Positions 7,067 to 16,518 of a stretch of DNA of 30,087 nt are shown one piece after another (positions within the stretch are counted from its first letter, which is position 1; each line of letters starts with the position of its first letter). A program made the translations under genes and the position numbers. The stretch lies in assembly GCA_023386865.1 (NCBI GenBank), contig JAEWIV010000094.1, forward strand, positions 1 through 30,087. The letters are read 5' to 3'. Source of the stretch: Pseudomonadota bacterium (GTDB taxonomy: Bacteria; Pseudomonadota; Alphaproteobacteria; Reyranellales; Reyranellaceae). Below the pieces are notes generated by a model, which was given only the letters and a program-made list of their open reading frames with translations, searched no databases and had not been told where the DNA came from.

Positions 7067-7522
7067 CTACCGCAGCGATACGGTCAGATCGTAAGGGCTG
7101 GGCGTCGCTGTCCCGGTGGGTCGCATCGACGACACCAGGATCAGGTAGTTGCCGTCACTGGGGATGGAGCCGATCCACGCCGTCGCGTTGTCGGTCGGCC
7201 CGGCGTCCGGCAACGTGGCGCCTGTGACCACGGGCAGGCCGTCGGCGCCCTTGGCCACGCGCGCGTCTGCCTTGAAGACCTGGAAGCTGACGCCGGTCGC
7301 GAGCGGCATCACCGACACCATGAGGGTCTGCCCTGCCTTGGCTTGTACGTAGTAGACGCTGCGACCTCCTGGCGCCGATTGGCCGGCGAGAGTCGATGCG
7401 TTCTTGCCGGGTGCAAAGGTGACGACCGTCGTCCCCGGCAGGGTGTTGACCGGTTGGGCGACAGCGGCAAGCGCGGGAAGCAAGAGCGCAGGGGGTGCGA
7501 AGAGGACACGACGACGGATCAT
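7067..7522 (-). CDS. Secreted protein with PPC-like beta-sandwich domain
   Basis: This 151-residue protein has the signal peptide IRRRVLFAPPALLLPALAAVAQ. The mature part resembles a bacterial pre-peptidase C-terminal (PPC)-like domain: GRSVYYVQAKAGQTLMVSV, then IPSDGNYLILVSS and YDLTVSL at the end. These are the strands that usually form the beta-sandwich carried by secreted enzymes. Here the domain stands alone with no catalytic partner, so binding or scaffolding is more likely than catalysis. No good Shine-Dalgarno is visible. The hybrid kinase ends 88 bases upstream on the same strand. Confidence 0.62.
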   Translation of the reverse strand: MIRRRVLFAPPALLLPALAAVAQPVNTLPGTTVVTFAPGKNASTLAGQSAPGGRSVYYVQAKAGQTLMVSVMPLATGVSFQVFKADARVAKGADGLPVVTGATLPDAGPTDNATAWIGSIPSDGNYLILVSSMRPTGTATPSPYDLTVSLR

Positions 7523-7609
7523 GTCGTCACAATCGCACCCTGAAGATCCCTCAGCAACGCCACCACGTCGGCCCGAGCGGTTGAAAAATTGGCGGCTCCA
7601 AGCCGCGGC

Positions 7610-9538
7610 TCAGCGGGTGTTCCTGACCGCGTCGGTCACGGCTTCGGCGAGGGCATCCTGTCGGAAGGGCTTGGACAGGCGTGGCAGGCTGTGGTCCACC
7701 GCCGCCGGCAACTCGGCATATCCGGTCGCCAGGATGATCGGCATGCCGGGACGGCGGCTGATGATCTTTTCGGCCAAGTCGGTGCCCGTCATCTTGGGCA
7801 TGGCGTGATCCGTGATCACGAGGTCGATGGTCTGCGTGCGTTCGAGCCTTTCGAGGGCCTGCTCACCCGAGTACGCCGCGATGACGGTGTGCCCGAGGTC
7901 CTCAAGCATGGCGCGCGTATTGGCGAGCACCAAAGCATCATCGTCGACGGCCAAGATGGTAAGCGCCCGGGTCTGCTCGACCACTTGGGTGTCGGCTCGC
8001 GCATCGTCGGTCGCAGCCGGCCGCTCGGCTGCCGGCAACCACAGCTCGGCGGTCGTGCCTTCGCCCGGGTTGCTGTGGAGGACCAGCTGTCCGCCGAGCT
8101 GCTCGGCCATGCCGTGCACCATGGAAAGGCCGAGACCGGTGCCCTTGCCGGTGCCCTTGGTGGTGAAGAACGGCTCGGTCGCGCGCGCCAGCGTTTCCGT
8201 ATCCATGCCTTCGCCGGTGTCGCTGAGCGTCAACCTGACATAGCGGCCGGGACGCAGAGCGGCGTCGCCTACCGTAGTCTCGTTGCGGGCGGCGATGGTC
8301 AGGATGCCGCCGGCAGGCATGGCGTCGCGCGCATTGACGGCCAGGTTGAGCAGTGCCGTCTCGAGCTGGTTCGGATCGGCCATCACGTTGTCGACGACGA
8401 GGGGAAAGCGGATCTCGATGGCGACCTGCGGCCCGAGCGAGCGTTGCAGAAGGTCGCGCATGCCGCGCGTGAGCTCGATGAGGTCGACCGGACGCAGGTC
8501 GAGCGCCTGTCGGCGCGCGAAGGCCAGCATGCGCTGCGTCAGGGTGGCGCCGCGTTGCGCCCCCTGCAGAGCATTGTCGAGCAGCCGGGTGATGCGCGGA
8601 TCGTCACTGGGCACGTAGCGACGCAGCAGATCGAGACTGCCCAGGACGACGGTGAGGAGATTGTTGAAGTCGTGCGCGACACCGCCCGTCAGCTTGCCGA
8701 TCGCCTCGATCTTCTGCGAGTGCACGAGCGCCTCGCGCGTGCGTTCGAGCGCACGCTGCGCTTCGCGGCGCTCGGTAATGTCGCGCGTGATCTTCGCGAA
8801 CCCTAGCAGCTTGCCCGACGGCTCGCGAATGGCGTCGATGACCACATTGGCCCAGAAGCGGCTGCCGTCCTTGCGCTGCCGCCAGGCCTCGGCCTCGAAG
8901 CGGCCTTCGCGCTCGGCTATGCCCAAGCTGCGCGCCGGTTCGCCGCGCTCGCGATCCTCGTCGGTATAGAAGATCGAGAAGTGCTGGCCGATGATCTCGT
9001 CGGGCCCGTAGCCCTTGATGCGCTGCGCGCCGGCGTTCCAGTTGCTGACGATGCCTCGGGGGTCGAGCATGTAGATCGCGTAGTCGGTAACGCCCTCGAC
9101 CAGCCGGCGGAACAGCTCCTCGCTGCGCCGCAGCTTCTCATCGGCCTCGCGCCGCTCGGTCAGATCGCGCATGATCTTGGCGAAGCCGATGATCTCGCCG
9201 TTGTCGTAGACGGCGTCGACGATGATGAACGCCCAGAAGCGACTGCCGTCCTTGCGCACGCGCCAGCCCTCCGCCTGGAACTTGCCGTCGCGCGCGGCGA
9301 TCTCGAGCGCACGCTGCGGCATGCCCGCATCCCGATCGGCGTCTTCGCAGAAAATGGCGAAGCTCTGCCCCAGGATTTCGTCGGCCTTGTACCCGGTGAT
9401 GCGCTCGGCACCGGTATTCCAGCTCGTCACGATCCCTTTGGGGTCGATCATGTAGATTCCGCAATCGGTGACAGCTTCGACGAGCAGCCGAAACCGCCCG
9501 GCGTCGGGTGTACTTTGCGACAACGCTTTTCTGGTCAT
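7610..9538 (-). CDS. PAS-PAS hybrid sensor histidine kinase with receiver domain
   Basis: From ATG 9538 the protein is 642 residues with no membrane segment, so it should sense a cytoplasmic signal. Order: PAS1 (about 12-125), PAS2 (about 138-255), HisKA with His289 in GGVAHDFNN, HATPase (about 385-505, with NLAVNARDAM, DTGEGM and GTGLGLSMVHG), and a C-terminal receiver (about 525-640) with phospho-acceptor Asp577 in LVITDHAMP and Lys in LSKPF. The two PAS domains are near duplicates, both containing RKDGSRFWA and ending DLTERREA/DITERREA. The frame continues to 9772, but that part overlaps the divergent topoisomerase gene. No output regulator is adjacent, so the receiver may pass phosphate through a phosphotransfer protein. 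Confidence 0.9.
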   Translation of the reverse strand: MTRKALSQSTPDAGRFRLLVEAVTDCGIYMIDPKGIVTSWNTGAERITGYKADEILGQSFAIFCEDADRDAGMPQRALEIAARDGKFQAEGWRVRKDGSRFWAFIIVDAVYDNGEIIGFAKIMRDLTERREADEKLRRSEELFRRLVEGVTDYAIYMLDPRGIVSNWNAGAQRIKGYGPDEIIGQHFSIFYTDEDRERGEPARSLGIAEREGRFEAEAWRQRKDGSRFWANVVIDAIREPSGKLLGFAKITRDITERREAQRALERTREALVHSQKIEAIGKLTGGVAHDFNNLLTVVLGSLDLLRRYVPSDDPRITRLLDNALQGAQRGATLTQRMLAFARRQALDLRPVDLIELTRGMRDLLQRSLGPQVAIEIRFPLVVDNVMADPNQLETALLNLAVNARDAMPAGGILTIAARNETTVGDAALRPGRYVRLTLSDTGEGMDTETLARATEPFFTTKGTGKGTGLGLSMVHGMAEQLGGQLVLHSNPGEGTTAELWLPAAERPAATDDARADTQVVEQTRALTILAVDDDALVLANTRAMLEDLGHTVIAAYSGEQALERLERTQTIDLVITDHAMPKMTGTDLAEKIISRRPGMPIILATGYAELPAAVDHSLPRLSKPFRQDALAEAVTDAVRNTR

Positions 9539-9656
9539 GCCCGGCGCATTCTTACACTCCCCGCGAACGATAACGCCTAGACCGCCTCCCGGTTGCGGGT
9601 AAAGCGAATCCCGCTGATGCGTGGAACGCCGGCTTGGGCACGGCGTTTTCCCGCTT

Positions 9657-10685
9657 ATGTCGCAGCGCTCGATCGTCGCCCGGCTCGCTGAGGAAAAGGG
9701 CTTGGCCATCGTCGGCCCGAAGGCGCTGACAGTGCGACGAAGGCGTTGCGGCAAGGGTTTTGCGTTCCTCATGCCGTCGGGCGCCGCCGTACGCGATCCC
9801 GCGGAGATCCGCCGCCTGAAGGCCCTCGCCGTGCCGCCGGCTTATGTCAATGTTCGCTTCGCGGCAGATCCGACTGCCCACTTGCAGGCCGTCGGCGAAG
9901 ATGCCGCCGGGCGATTGCAGTACCGTTATCACCCCAAGTGGGCCGAGGTCCGCGAGGCGCTGAAGGCCCGCAGGCTGGCCGGCCTTGCCAAGTCGCTGCC
10001 GGCCATTCGCCGGACGGTAGGACGCTGTCTTGCCCTGGACGAGCCCGATCGGCGGTTCGTCGCCGCGTCGATCGTCGAGCTGGTGAGTCTCACGGCGATT
10101 CGCGCCGGCAGCGAGGAATATGCGCGCGAGCGCGGCACTCGGGGCGCCACGACCCTGTTGAAGTCGAACGTCAGGCTCGCCGACAAGGCCGTCGTGACGC
10201 TGTCGTTCAAGGCGAAGGGCGGCAAGGTCATCACCAAGCACGTGCGCAGCGCCCGTTTCCATGCCGCCGTGGCGCGGTTGCTGGAGTTGCCCGGGCGGCG
10301 CCTGTTCCAATGCCGGGAGGCCGGCATGGTCAGGCCGGTGCGGGCTGCCGAGGTCAACGCGTTCCTGCAGGAAGTCGCCGGCCGACGCATCTCGCTGAAA
10401 GACTTCCGTACGCTGGTTGCCTGCGCGGCGGCGGTTAAGGCGCTGGCGGCGACCGAGCCTGCCGACAGCCAACGCCAGCGTCGACGCCAGGTGCGCGAGG
10501 CGGTGATCGAGATCGCCGAAGATCTGGCGAACACGCCCACGGTATGCCGGACCTCGTACGTCCATGACGCGGTGATTGCCGCTTTCGAGGCGGGCGACCT
10601 GAAGAAGCAGCGGATCAGGAAGGCGAAGTCACAGGCAAGCCGGGCCGAGTTGCTGGCGGGCATCGTGACCAGGCATGCCGGCTGA
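9657..10685 (+). CDS. DNA topoisomerase IB
   Basis: This is a 342-residue bacterial type IB topoisomerase (poxvirus-like class), which nicks one DNA strand through a 3'-phosphotyrosine and relaxes supercoils without ATP. Landmarks are RRRRCGKGFAF in the N-terminal domain, LTAIRAGSEEYARERG with the catalytic Arg, SFKAKGGKVITKHV with the Lys, ISLKDFRTL, and VCRTSYVHDAV with the probable nucleophile Tyr301. It ends in a basic tail (KKQRIRKAKSQ). Two starts are possible, ATG 9657 and GTG 9621; neither has a clear Shine-Dalgarno. It is divergent from the hybrid kinase. A gap of 179 bases separates it from the convergent SGNH gene, and I see nothing coding in that gap. Confidence 0.9.
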   Translation: MSQRSIVARLAEEKGLAIVGPKALTVRRRRCGKGFAFLMPSGAAVRDPAEIRRLKALAVPPAYVNVRFAADPTAHLQAVGEDAAGRLQYRYHPKWAEVREALKARRLAGLAKSLPAIRRTVGRCLALDEPDRRFVAASIVELVSLTAIRAGSEEYARERGTRGATTLLKSNVRLADKAVVTLSFKAKGGKVITKHVRSARFHAAVARLLELPGRRLFQCREAGMVRPVRAAEVNAFLQEVAGRRISLKDFRTLVACAAAVKALAATEPADSQRQRRRQVREAVIEIAEDLANTPTVCRTSYVHDAVIAAFEAGDLKKQRIRKAKSQASRAELLAGIVTRHAG

Positions 10686-10864
10686 CGTCATGACCGGCGG
10701 CTGCCTGTGGTGCCGTCCGCTGGGCGAGTCGCGCGCCGCCGCGGGACGTCCACCATTGTCATTGCGGATGTGCCGGCGATGGACCGGTAGCGTTTTTGCC
10801 ACGCTCGCCTGAAGCGCTTCGGCGCCACGGTGCCCTTCCCCTCGCGTCGCCGGACAAGAGCGAT

Positions 10865-12427
10865 TCAAGCGGGCTTGCGGCAGTCGACCGGAACGAGCCG
10901 CGGCGGTACGACGAAAGCGGGATGCGTAGACGGCATCGCCGGCACCGGCTTGGGCCAGATGCCGCTCGCGAGCCGTTGCTCGATCAGCGGCACGAGCAAC
11001 AGGAAGGTCACCCAGCCTTGCATGCGCTCGCCGGGATAGGTCTTGTGGACGGCGTCGAAGAACAGGTTCGGATCGAACGGCATCGTGCCCGCGACGTCGA
11101 GGAAGGGCAGGCCGTGTGCATCGGCCCAGGCGGCGAGCACGCGGTTCTGGAACGCGGCCAGCCGTTCGAGGTCGCGGTAGCTGAAGGGGAAGTAGCGGCG
11201 ATTGAGCTGCTCGAGCGCGTAGCGGTGGCGCACCGGGTCGAGGACCATGCCGTCGCGCACCATCCACATGAAAGAGGAGACGGCGAGTTCCGCGTCGACC
11301 GCGGCGAGGTCCGTCCTGATCTGATCGAGATCGCGCAGGATGATGCCGAGATTGAGCGGCAGGTCCGACCGTGCGATGTCGGGCGCCTTCTCGTCCAGGC
11401 CGGCCGGCCAGTCGAGCTTGTAGGCTGGCTTGGGCCATTCCGCACCACCGCCCGGCTGGTCGAGCAATCCCGTCGCTGCCTGCACACGCCGCGCCAGCGC
11501 CGACCAGGGCGCCGCTTCCTTCAACAGTCTCTCGAGCGGTCCGGGCGGTGCACGTTGCGCAGCGGCCGGTCGGCGCGGAGCGTCGCCCGCGATCGAGTCG
11601 AGCTCGAACTGGTTGCCGCCTTCGTAATAGATCACGAGGTCAGGCCGTGTCGGCACCACTTCCTGCCGCACGATCGAGGCGATGCCGGTCGAGCTGATGC
11701 TCTCGCGCGCGGCGTTCAGCACCTCGAAGCGCACGTCGAGCGCCCGCGCCTTGGCCCAGCGTTCGAGGAAATATCCGACGAACTCCGGGAACGAGTGCGG
11801 CATGTGATGGCTGCTCACCACCGTCGAGGCGCCGACGAACACGATGCGGATGCTGCGCGGGCTGCGTGCGAAGCTCACCGGTCCGCCGCGCCAGCCGAAC
11901 GCGTTGGTCACCATCGTCGTGGGGCTGGTGGCGCTCGGCAGGTAACGGAAGGGCGGCAGGGGCTTGCCGTCGGGCGGATCGAAGACGAACAGCGCCCCGG
12001 GCGCGTCGCGCAGCATGATGTGATCGCACGGATCGGGTACGAGCGCCGTGTTCCAGACCTTGAACATGTCGCCGCCGCGGAAGATCGAGCCGGTCGCGGC
12101 ATGGCGGCGCTCGGCGTCGTCGTACCAGCGCTGCCACTGCTCGGGGACCGGCTGGCGCAATGGCGGCGGCACCTTGTCGAAGAACCATCGGTGGTCGACG
12201 CCCGCGACGCGTGGCAGCGCATCGACATGCGAAGCCGCCGTATCGCGGCCGACCGGCAGGGGCAGGGGGAAGCCGAACAGCGGCATGTCGTCCATCCAGC
12301 GGACGGCCGCTTCGGTCACGACCAAGCCTAACCCGATGGAGCCCACCAGGAGCAGGCCATTGCCCAGGAGTTTCCTTGGCAGCCACGCTTTTGCCACGCT
12401 TTGCCGTGTCTTCCCTTTGCCATGCAC
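10865..12427 (-). CDS. Membrane-anchored SGNH/GDSL-like hydrolase
   Basis: This protein of about 520 residues has an N-terminal membrane anchor (LLGNGLLLVGSIGLGLVV, about 21-38) and a large extracytoplasmic part. SGNH blocks are visible: IRIVFVGAST with Ser201 in place of the usual GDS serine block, YYEGGNQF with Asn272, and FFDAVHKTYPG giving Asp458-x-x-His461. SGNH enzymes are esterases or O-acetyl transferases acting on lipids, sugars or exopolysaccharide. The substrate here is unknown. No ATG suits; GTG 12427 or GTG 12397 precede the anchor. The frame continues far upstream only as the antisense of the URC1 gene. It is divergent from URC1 with 48 bases between starts. Confidence 0.7.
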   Translation of the reverse strand: MHGKGKTRQSVAKAWLPRKLLGNGLLLVGSIGLGLVVTEAAVRWMDDMPLFGFPLPLPVGRDTAASHVDALPRVAGVDHRWFFDKVPPPLRQPVPEQWQRWYDDAERRHAATGSIFRGGDMFKVWNTALVPDPCDHIMLRDAPGALFVFDPPDGKPLPPFRYLPSATSPTTMVTNAFGWRGGPVSFARSPRSIRIVFVGASTVVSSHHMPHSFPEFVGYFLERWAKARALDVRFEVLNAARESISSTGIASIVRQEVVPTRPDLVIYYEGGNQFELDSIAGDAPRRPAAAQRAPPGPLERLLKEAAPWSALARRVQAATGLLDQPGGGAEWPKPAYKLDWPAGLDEKAPDIARSDLPLNLGIILRDLDQIRTDLAAVDAELAVSSFMWMVRDGMVLDPVRHRYALEQLNRRYFPFSYRDLERLAAFQNRVLAAWADAHGLPFLDVAGTMPFDPNLFFDAVHKTYPGERMQGWVTFLLLVPLIEQRLASGIWPKPVPAMPSTHPAFVVPPRLVPVDCRKPA

Positions 12428-12475
12428 AGGGCTTAAAATGCCTCGCTTTCCCGGCTTTTGGCATCTGGAAAGCAC

Positions 12476-13711
<1,236 letters not shown>

Positions 13712-13721
13712 CAGCGATAGC

Positions 13722-13794
13722 TGTCATCCCGAGCGAAGCGAGGGATCTTTGACGGAACAGGAAAGATCCCTTGGCCTTCAGCCTGGGGATGACA
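13722..13794. repeat. Nested palindromic repeat between URC1 and URC4
   Basis: Two inverted repeats are nested. The outer arms TGTCATCCC (13722-13730) and GGGATGACA (13786-13794) enclose inner arms GGGATCTTT (13742-13750) and AAAGATCCC (13762-13770). All four 9-base arms are perfect, so the RNA could fold into a long interrupted hairpin. Translated in the URC4 frame it reads CHPERSEG, a string I recall from mis-annotated ORFs over an intergenic repeat family in many genomes. It starts 11 bases after the URC1 stop and ends where URC4-family homology begins. Confidence 0.8.
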
Positions 13795-14927
13795 TTGCAT
13801 ATCTGCGCACGCCCGCGGCGATCCGCGAGCGGGCGGCTGCGATGCTGACCTATGCCGAGGACGGCCGATCGGCCTGGTTCTCGGTCGATCCCGACGGGCT
13901 GGAGGCCGCCGTGCAGGCGACGCTGCGCGTGACGCGACAGCGCTTCGTCGATCCGGCGGCGATTCCGTTCCATTCGCGATGGCGGCATTTCGAGGCCGGT
14001 GGCCGCGACCGCTGGGCGTCGTTGGCCGGGCGGCTGTCCGGTCTGCCGAGGGAGGAGGTCGCGCGTCGGCGCATGGATCTCGCCGTGGTGTCGGTGCTGC
14101 TCGATGCCGGCGCCGGGCCGGCCTGGTCGTATCGCGAGCCGGAGACCGGCGAGACCTATGCGCGCTCCGAAGGGCTGGGCGTGGCGAGCGTCCACATGTT
14201 CGCCAACGGTGCCTTCAGCCGCGACCCCAAGGGCGATCCGCTGCGCGTCGATGCCGAGCGTCTGGCCGCGCTGACGCCGATGGACATCGCCATGGGCTTT
14301 CAGGTGAAGGCGCACAATCCGCTGACCGGCCTGGAAGGCCGCGCCGAGCTCCTGCGCAAGCTGGGTGGTGTGGGCCTGGCGCGACCGGGCGAGCTTTTCG
14401 ACATGGTCGACAGCCCCGAAGTGAAGGCGGCGCGCATCCTCGCCGCGGTGCTCGACAAGCTGTCGCCGATCTGGCCGCTTCCCATGGGCGACGTCTGGCG
14501 GCACGCGACCGTCGGATGGGTGCCGTTCCACAAGCTGTCGCAATGGCTCTCCTATTCCCTGGTCGAGCCGCTCGAGGGCGCGGGCCGCAAGGTCGTGGCT
14601 CTCGATGAGCTGACCGGTCTGCCCGAGTATCGCAACGGCGGCCTGCTGATCGATGCCGGCGCGCTCAGGCCCAAGCAGCAGGTGCTGCTGGAGAAGGCCT
14701 TTGCCGTGGGCGACGAGCCGATCGTCGAATGGCGGGCGCTGACCGTGGCGCTGCTCGATCGAATCGCCGAGCGCGTGCGCGGCCATCTCGGCCTGGATGC
14801 CGAGCGCCTGCCGCTCGTGAAGGTGCTGGAGGCCGGCACCTGGTTTGCCGGACGCGTCCTTGCCGCGGAACGCCGCCCCGGCGGTGGCCCGCCGATCACC
14901 GTCGCGAGCGACGGCACGGTGTTCTAG
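13749..14927 (+). CDS. DUF1688 / URC4-urg3 family protein (uracil catabolism)
   Basis: The product is about 392 residues. DUF1688 landmarks run from YLRTPAAIRERAA through IPFHSRWRHFEAGG, YREPETGETYARSEGLG, FANGAFS, GELFDMVDSP, TVGWVPFHKLSQWLSYSL and LTGLPEYRNGGLLID to the end, so the gene is complete. URC4 is required for uracil use by the URC route in yeast; its enzymatic step is unclear. The start is problematic. The ATG in frame at 13623 lies inside URC1, ATG 13842 would cut into the conserved region, and the only usual start codon between them is TTG 13749, inside the palindromic repeat with AGGGA just upstream. I list TTG as the best guess. Confidence 0.82.
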   Translation: MTEQERSLGLQPGDDIAYLRTPAAIRERAAAMLTYAEDGRSAWFSVDPDGLEAAVQATLRVTRQRFVDPAAIPFHSRWRHFEAGGRDRWASLAGRLSGLPREEVARRRMDLAVVSVLLDAGAGPAWSYREPETGETYARSEGLGVASVHMFANGAFSRDPKGDPLRVDAERLAALTPMDIAMGFQVKAHNPLTGLEGRAELLRKLGGVGLARPGELFDMVDSPEVKAARILAAVLDKLSPIWPLPMGDVWRHATVGWVPFHKLSQWLSYSLVEPLEGAGRKVVALDELTGLPEYRNGGLLIDAGALRPKQQVLLEKAFAVGDEPIVEWRALTVALLDRIAERVRGHLGLDAERLPLVKVLEAGTWFAGRVLAAERRPGGGPPITVASDGTVF

Positions 14928-14974
14928 CGTTGTCCCTGCGCTCGGGACGACAGGTTTCTGGGGGAGATGTTGAG

Positions 14975-15613
14975 ATGTCTTTGCCGCACTCGATCCACGT
15001 TGTCAGCCATCCGCTGGTGCAGCACAAGCTCACGAAGATGCGCGACCAGGAAACGTCGAGCACCAACTTCCGCCGACTGCTGCGTGAGATCGGGCTGCTG
15101 CTGGGCTACGACGCCACGCGCGACCTGCCGCTGGTCGAGCGTGACATCACCACGCCCATAGAGGCCATGAAGGCGCCGCTGCTGGAGGGCAAGAAGCTGG
15201 TGGTCGTGCCGATCCTGCGGGCCGGGCTCGGGCTTGCCGAAGGCATCATCGACCTCGTGCCACTGGCGCGCGTCGGCCATGTCGGCCTCTATCGCGACCC
15301 CAAGACACTGCAGGCGGTCGAGTACTACTTCAAGATTCCGCAGGACATCTCCGACCGCGACGTCATCGTCTGCGATCCCATGCTGGCAACCGCGCACTCC
15401 GCCATCGCTGCCGTCGATCGCCTGAAGGAGTCGGGCGCCAAGCGCATAAAGTTCATCTGCGTGCTGGGCTCCGAGCAAGGCGCTCGCGCCTTCGCCGAGG
15501 TCCATCCCGACGTGCCGGTGTTCGCGGCGGCGATCGATGCCAAGCTCAACGATCACGGGTATATTGTCCCCGGCCTGGGCGATGCGGGCGACCGCCTGTT
15601 CGGGACCAGGTAG
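14975..15613 (+). CDS. upp: Uracil phosphoribosyltransferase
   Basis: This 212-residue enzyme converts uracil and PRPP to UMP. Landmarks are PILRAGLGLAEGIIDLVPLA, VGHVGLYRDPKTLQ, the PRPP loop DPMLATAHS (residues 134-142) and the uracil-binding C-terminus GYIVPGLGDAGDRLFGT. The PRPP loop normally reads DPMLATGGS, so Gly-Gly is replaced by Ala-His. Length is normal. GGGGAG lies about nine bases before the ATG. It follows the DUF1688 gene by 47 bases. In the URC route this enzyme (URC6 in yeast) feeds uracil into the pathway as UMP, so here it is probably catabolic as well as salvage. Confidence 0.92.
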   Translation: MSLPHSIHVVSHPLVQHKLTKMRDQETSSTNFRRLLREIGLLLGYDATRDLPLVERDITTPIEAMKAPLLEGKKLVVVPILRAGLGLAEGIIDLVPLARVGHVGLYRDPKTLQAVEYYFKIPQDISDRDVIVCDPMLATAHSAIAAVDRLKESGAKRIKFICVLGSEQGARAFAEVHPDVPVFAAAIDAKLNDHGYIVPGLGDAGDRLFGTR

Positions 15614-15629
15614 ACGGGGAGAAACGGCT

Positions 15630-16025
15630 ATGTCACCGGACCTCAAGTATCTTCTGTTCTCGACCATCCTGTGCTTCGTGCAGGTGCTGATCGCCGCCAT
15701 CGGCGCCAACCAGCAGGTCGGCCTGCCGACCTTGGCTGGAAACCGCGAAGGGCTGCCGGAACTCGGCGGCTGGGCCGGCCGCGCGCAGCGCGCCCATCGC
15801 AACATGATCGAGAACCTGGTGCTGTTCGCCGCCCTGGTGCTGATCGCCGCCGTTTCCGGCAAGGCCAACGCCACCACGGCGATGGGTGCCATGATCTTCT
15901 TCTGGGGCCGGCTCGCCTATGCGGTGATCTACCTGATCGGCATCCCCTGGCTGCGCACCCTCGTCTGGTTCGTGTCGGTGATCGGCATGGCCATGATCGC
16001 CTGGGTGCTCCTGCAGGCGATGTAG
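15630..16025 (+). CDS. MAPEG family membrane protein
   Basis: This 131-residue protein has four hydrophobic segments (about 5-25, 55-75, 80-97, 105-128). The MAPEG pattern is visible: NREGLPELGGWAGRAQRAHRN between helices 1 and 2, then ENLVLFAALVLIA. MAPEG proteins in bacteria are integral membrane relatives of glutathione transferases and of prostaglandin or leukotriene synthases; most bacterial ones have no known substrate. It starts 16 bases after upp with GGGGAG eight bases upstream, so it is probably the last gene of the uracil operon. Whether it takes part in that pathway is unknown. It converges on the PCu(A)C gene nine bases away. Confidence 0.88.
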   Translation: MSPDLKYLLFSTILCFVQVLIAAIGANQQVGLPTLAGNREGLPELGGWAGRAQRAHRNMIENLVLFAALVLIAAVSGKANATTAMGAMIFFWGRLAYAVIYLIGIPWLRTLVWFVSVIGMAMIAWVLLQAM

Positions 16026-16034
16026 CCTGTCCTC

Positions 16035-16508
16035 CTACTGTTTGTGCTGGGCAGGCGGCTGGGCACCCATCGCCTGCACCGGCAGCTCGACGTCGATGCT
16101 GCCGGCCTTCTCGAAGACCAGCGTCGCCGGGACCTTGGCATCTTTTGCAAACGGCGCCTTCAGCTCCATGAACATGATGTGATTGCCGCCGGGCTTCAGC
16201 TCGACCGTGGCGCCTGGCGGGATTTCCAGGCCCTTGTCGAGTTCGCGCATGCGCATGACGTTGCCGTCCATCTTCATCTCGTGAATCTCGACCTTGCCCG
16301 AGACCGTGCTGCGCGCGGCGACCAGTCGGTCAGGCACCGTGCCCCTGTTGGTGATGGTCAGGAAGCCGCCGCCGGCCTTGGCCGCGGGCGGGGTGGCGCG
16401 CGTCCACGGCTGGCTGATCTCGAGCGAGCCGAGCTTGTAGTCGGCAGCCCACGCCGGCGAGGCGAGCACGGCCGCAGCAGCAGCGAGCGAAAGCAATCGG
16501 ATGAACAT
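16035..16508 (-). CDS. PCu(A)C-type periplasmic copper chaperone
   Basis: This 157-residue protein has a signal peptide cleaved near AWA-ADYKLG. The copper motif of the family is present in full: His76 in EIHEM, Met87 in VMRM, then His110-x-Met112 in GGNHIMFM, about 22 residues further on. PCu(A)C proteins bind Cu(I) through His and Met in the periplasm and pass it to cytochrome oxidase assembly, often with a Sco- or TlpA-like thiol protein. Here a TlpA-like gene lies 10 bases upstream in the same operon. The C-terminal GAQPPAQHKQ is a flexible tail. It is the last gene of the minus-strand copper operon. Confidence 0.92.
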   Translation of the reverse strand: MFIRLLSLAAAAAVLASPAWAADYKLGSLEISQPWTRATPPAAKAGGGFLTITNRGTVPDRLVAARSTVSGKVEIHEMKMDGNVMRMRELDKGLEIPPGATVELKPGGNHIMFMELKAPFAKDAKVPATLVFEKAGSIDVELPVQAMGAQPPAQHKQ

Positions 16509-16518
16509 GACAGGCTCC

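Noticed and set aside
14929..14955. Short GTCCC / GGGAC inverted repeat between URC4 and upp, faintly like the palindromic repeat upstream of URC4.
   Set aside because: It is too short and imperfect to be called a second copy of the repeat or a terminator.
16025..16056. Hairpin between the MAPEG and PCu(A)C genes (GCCTGTCC / GGGCAGGC, one wobble pair).
   Set aside because: The loop is 16 bases, there is no T-run on either strand, and the hairpin overlaps the coding end of the PCu(A)C gene.
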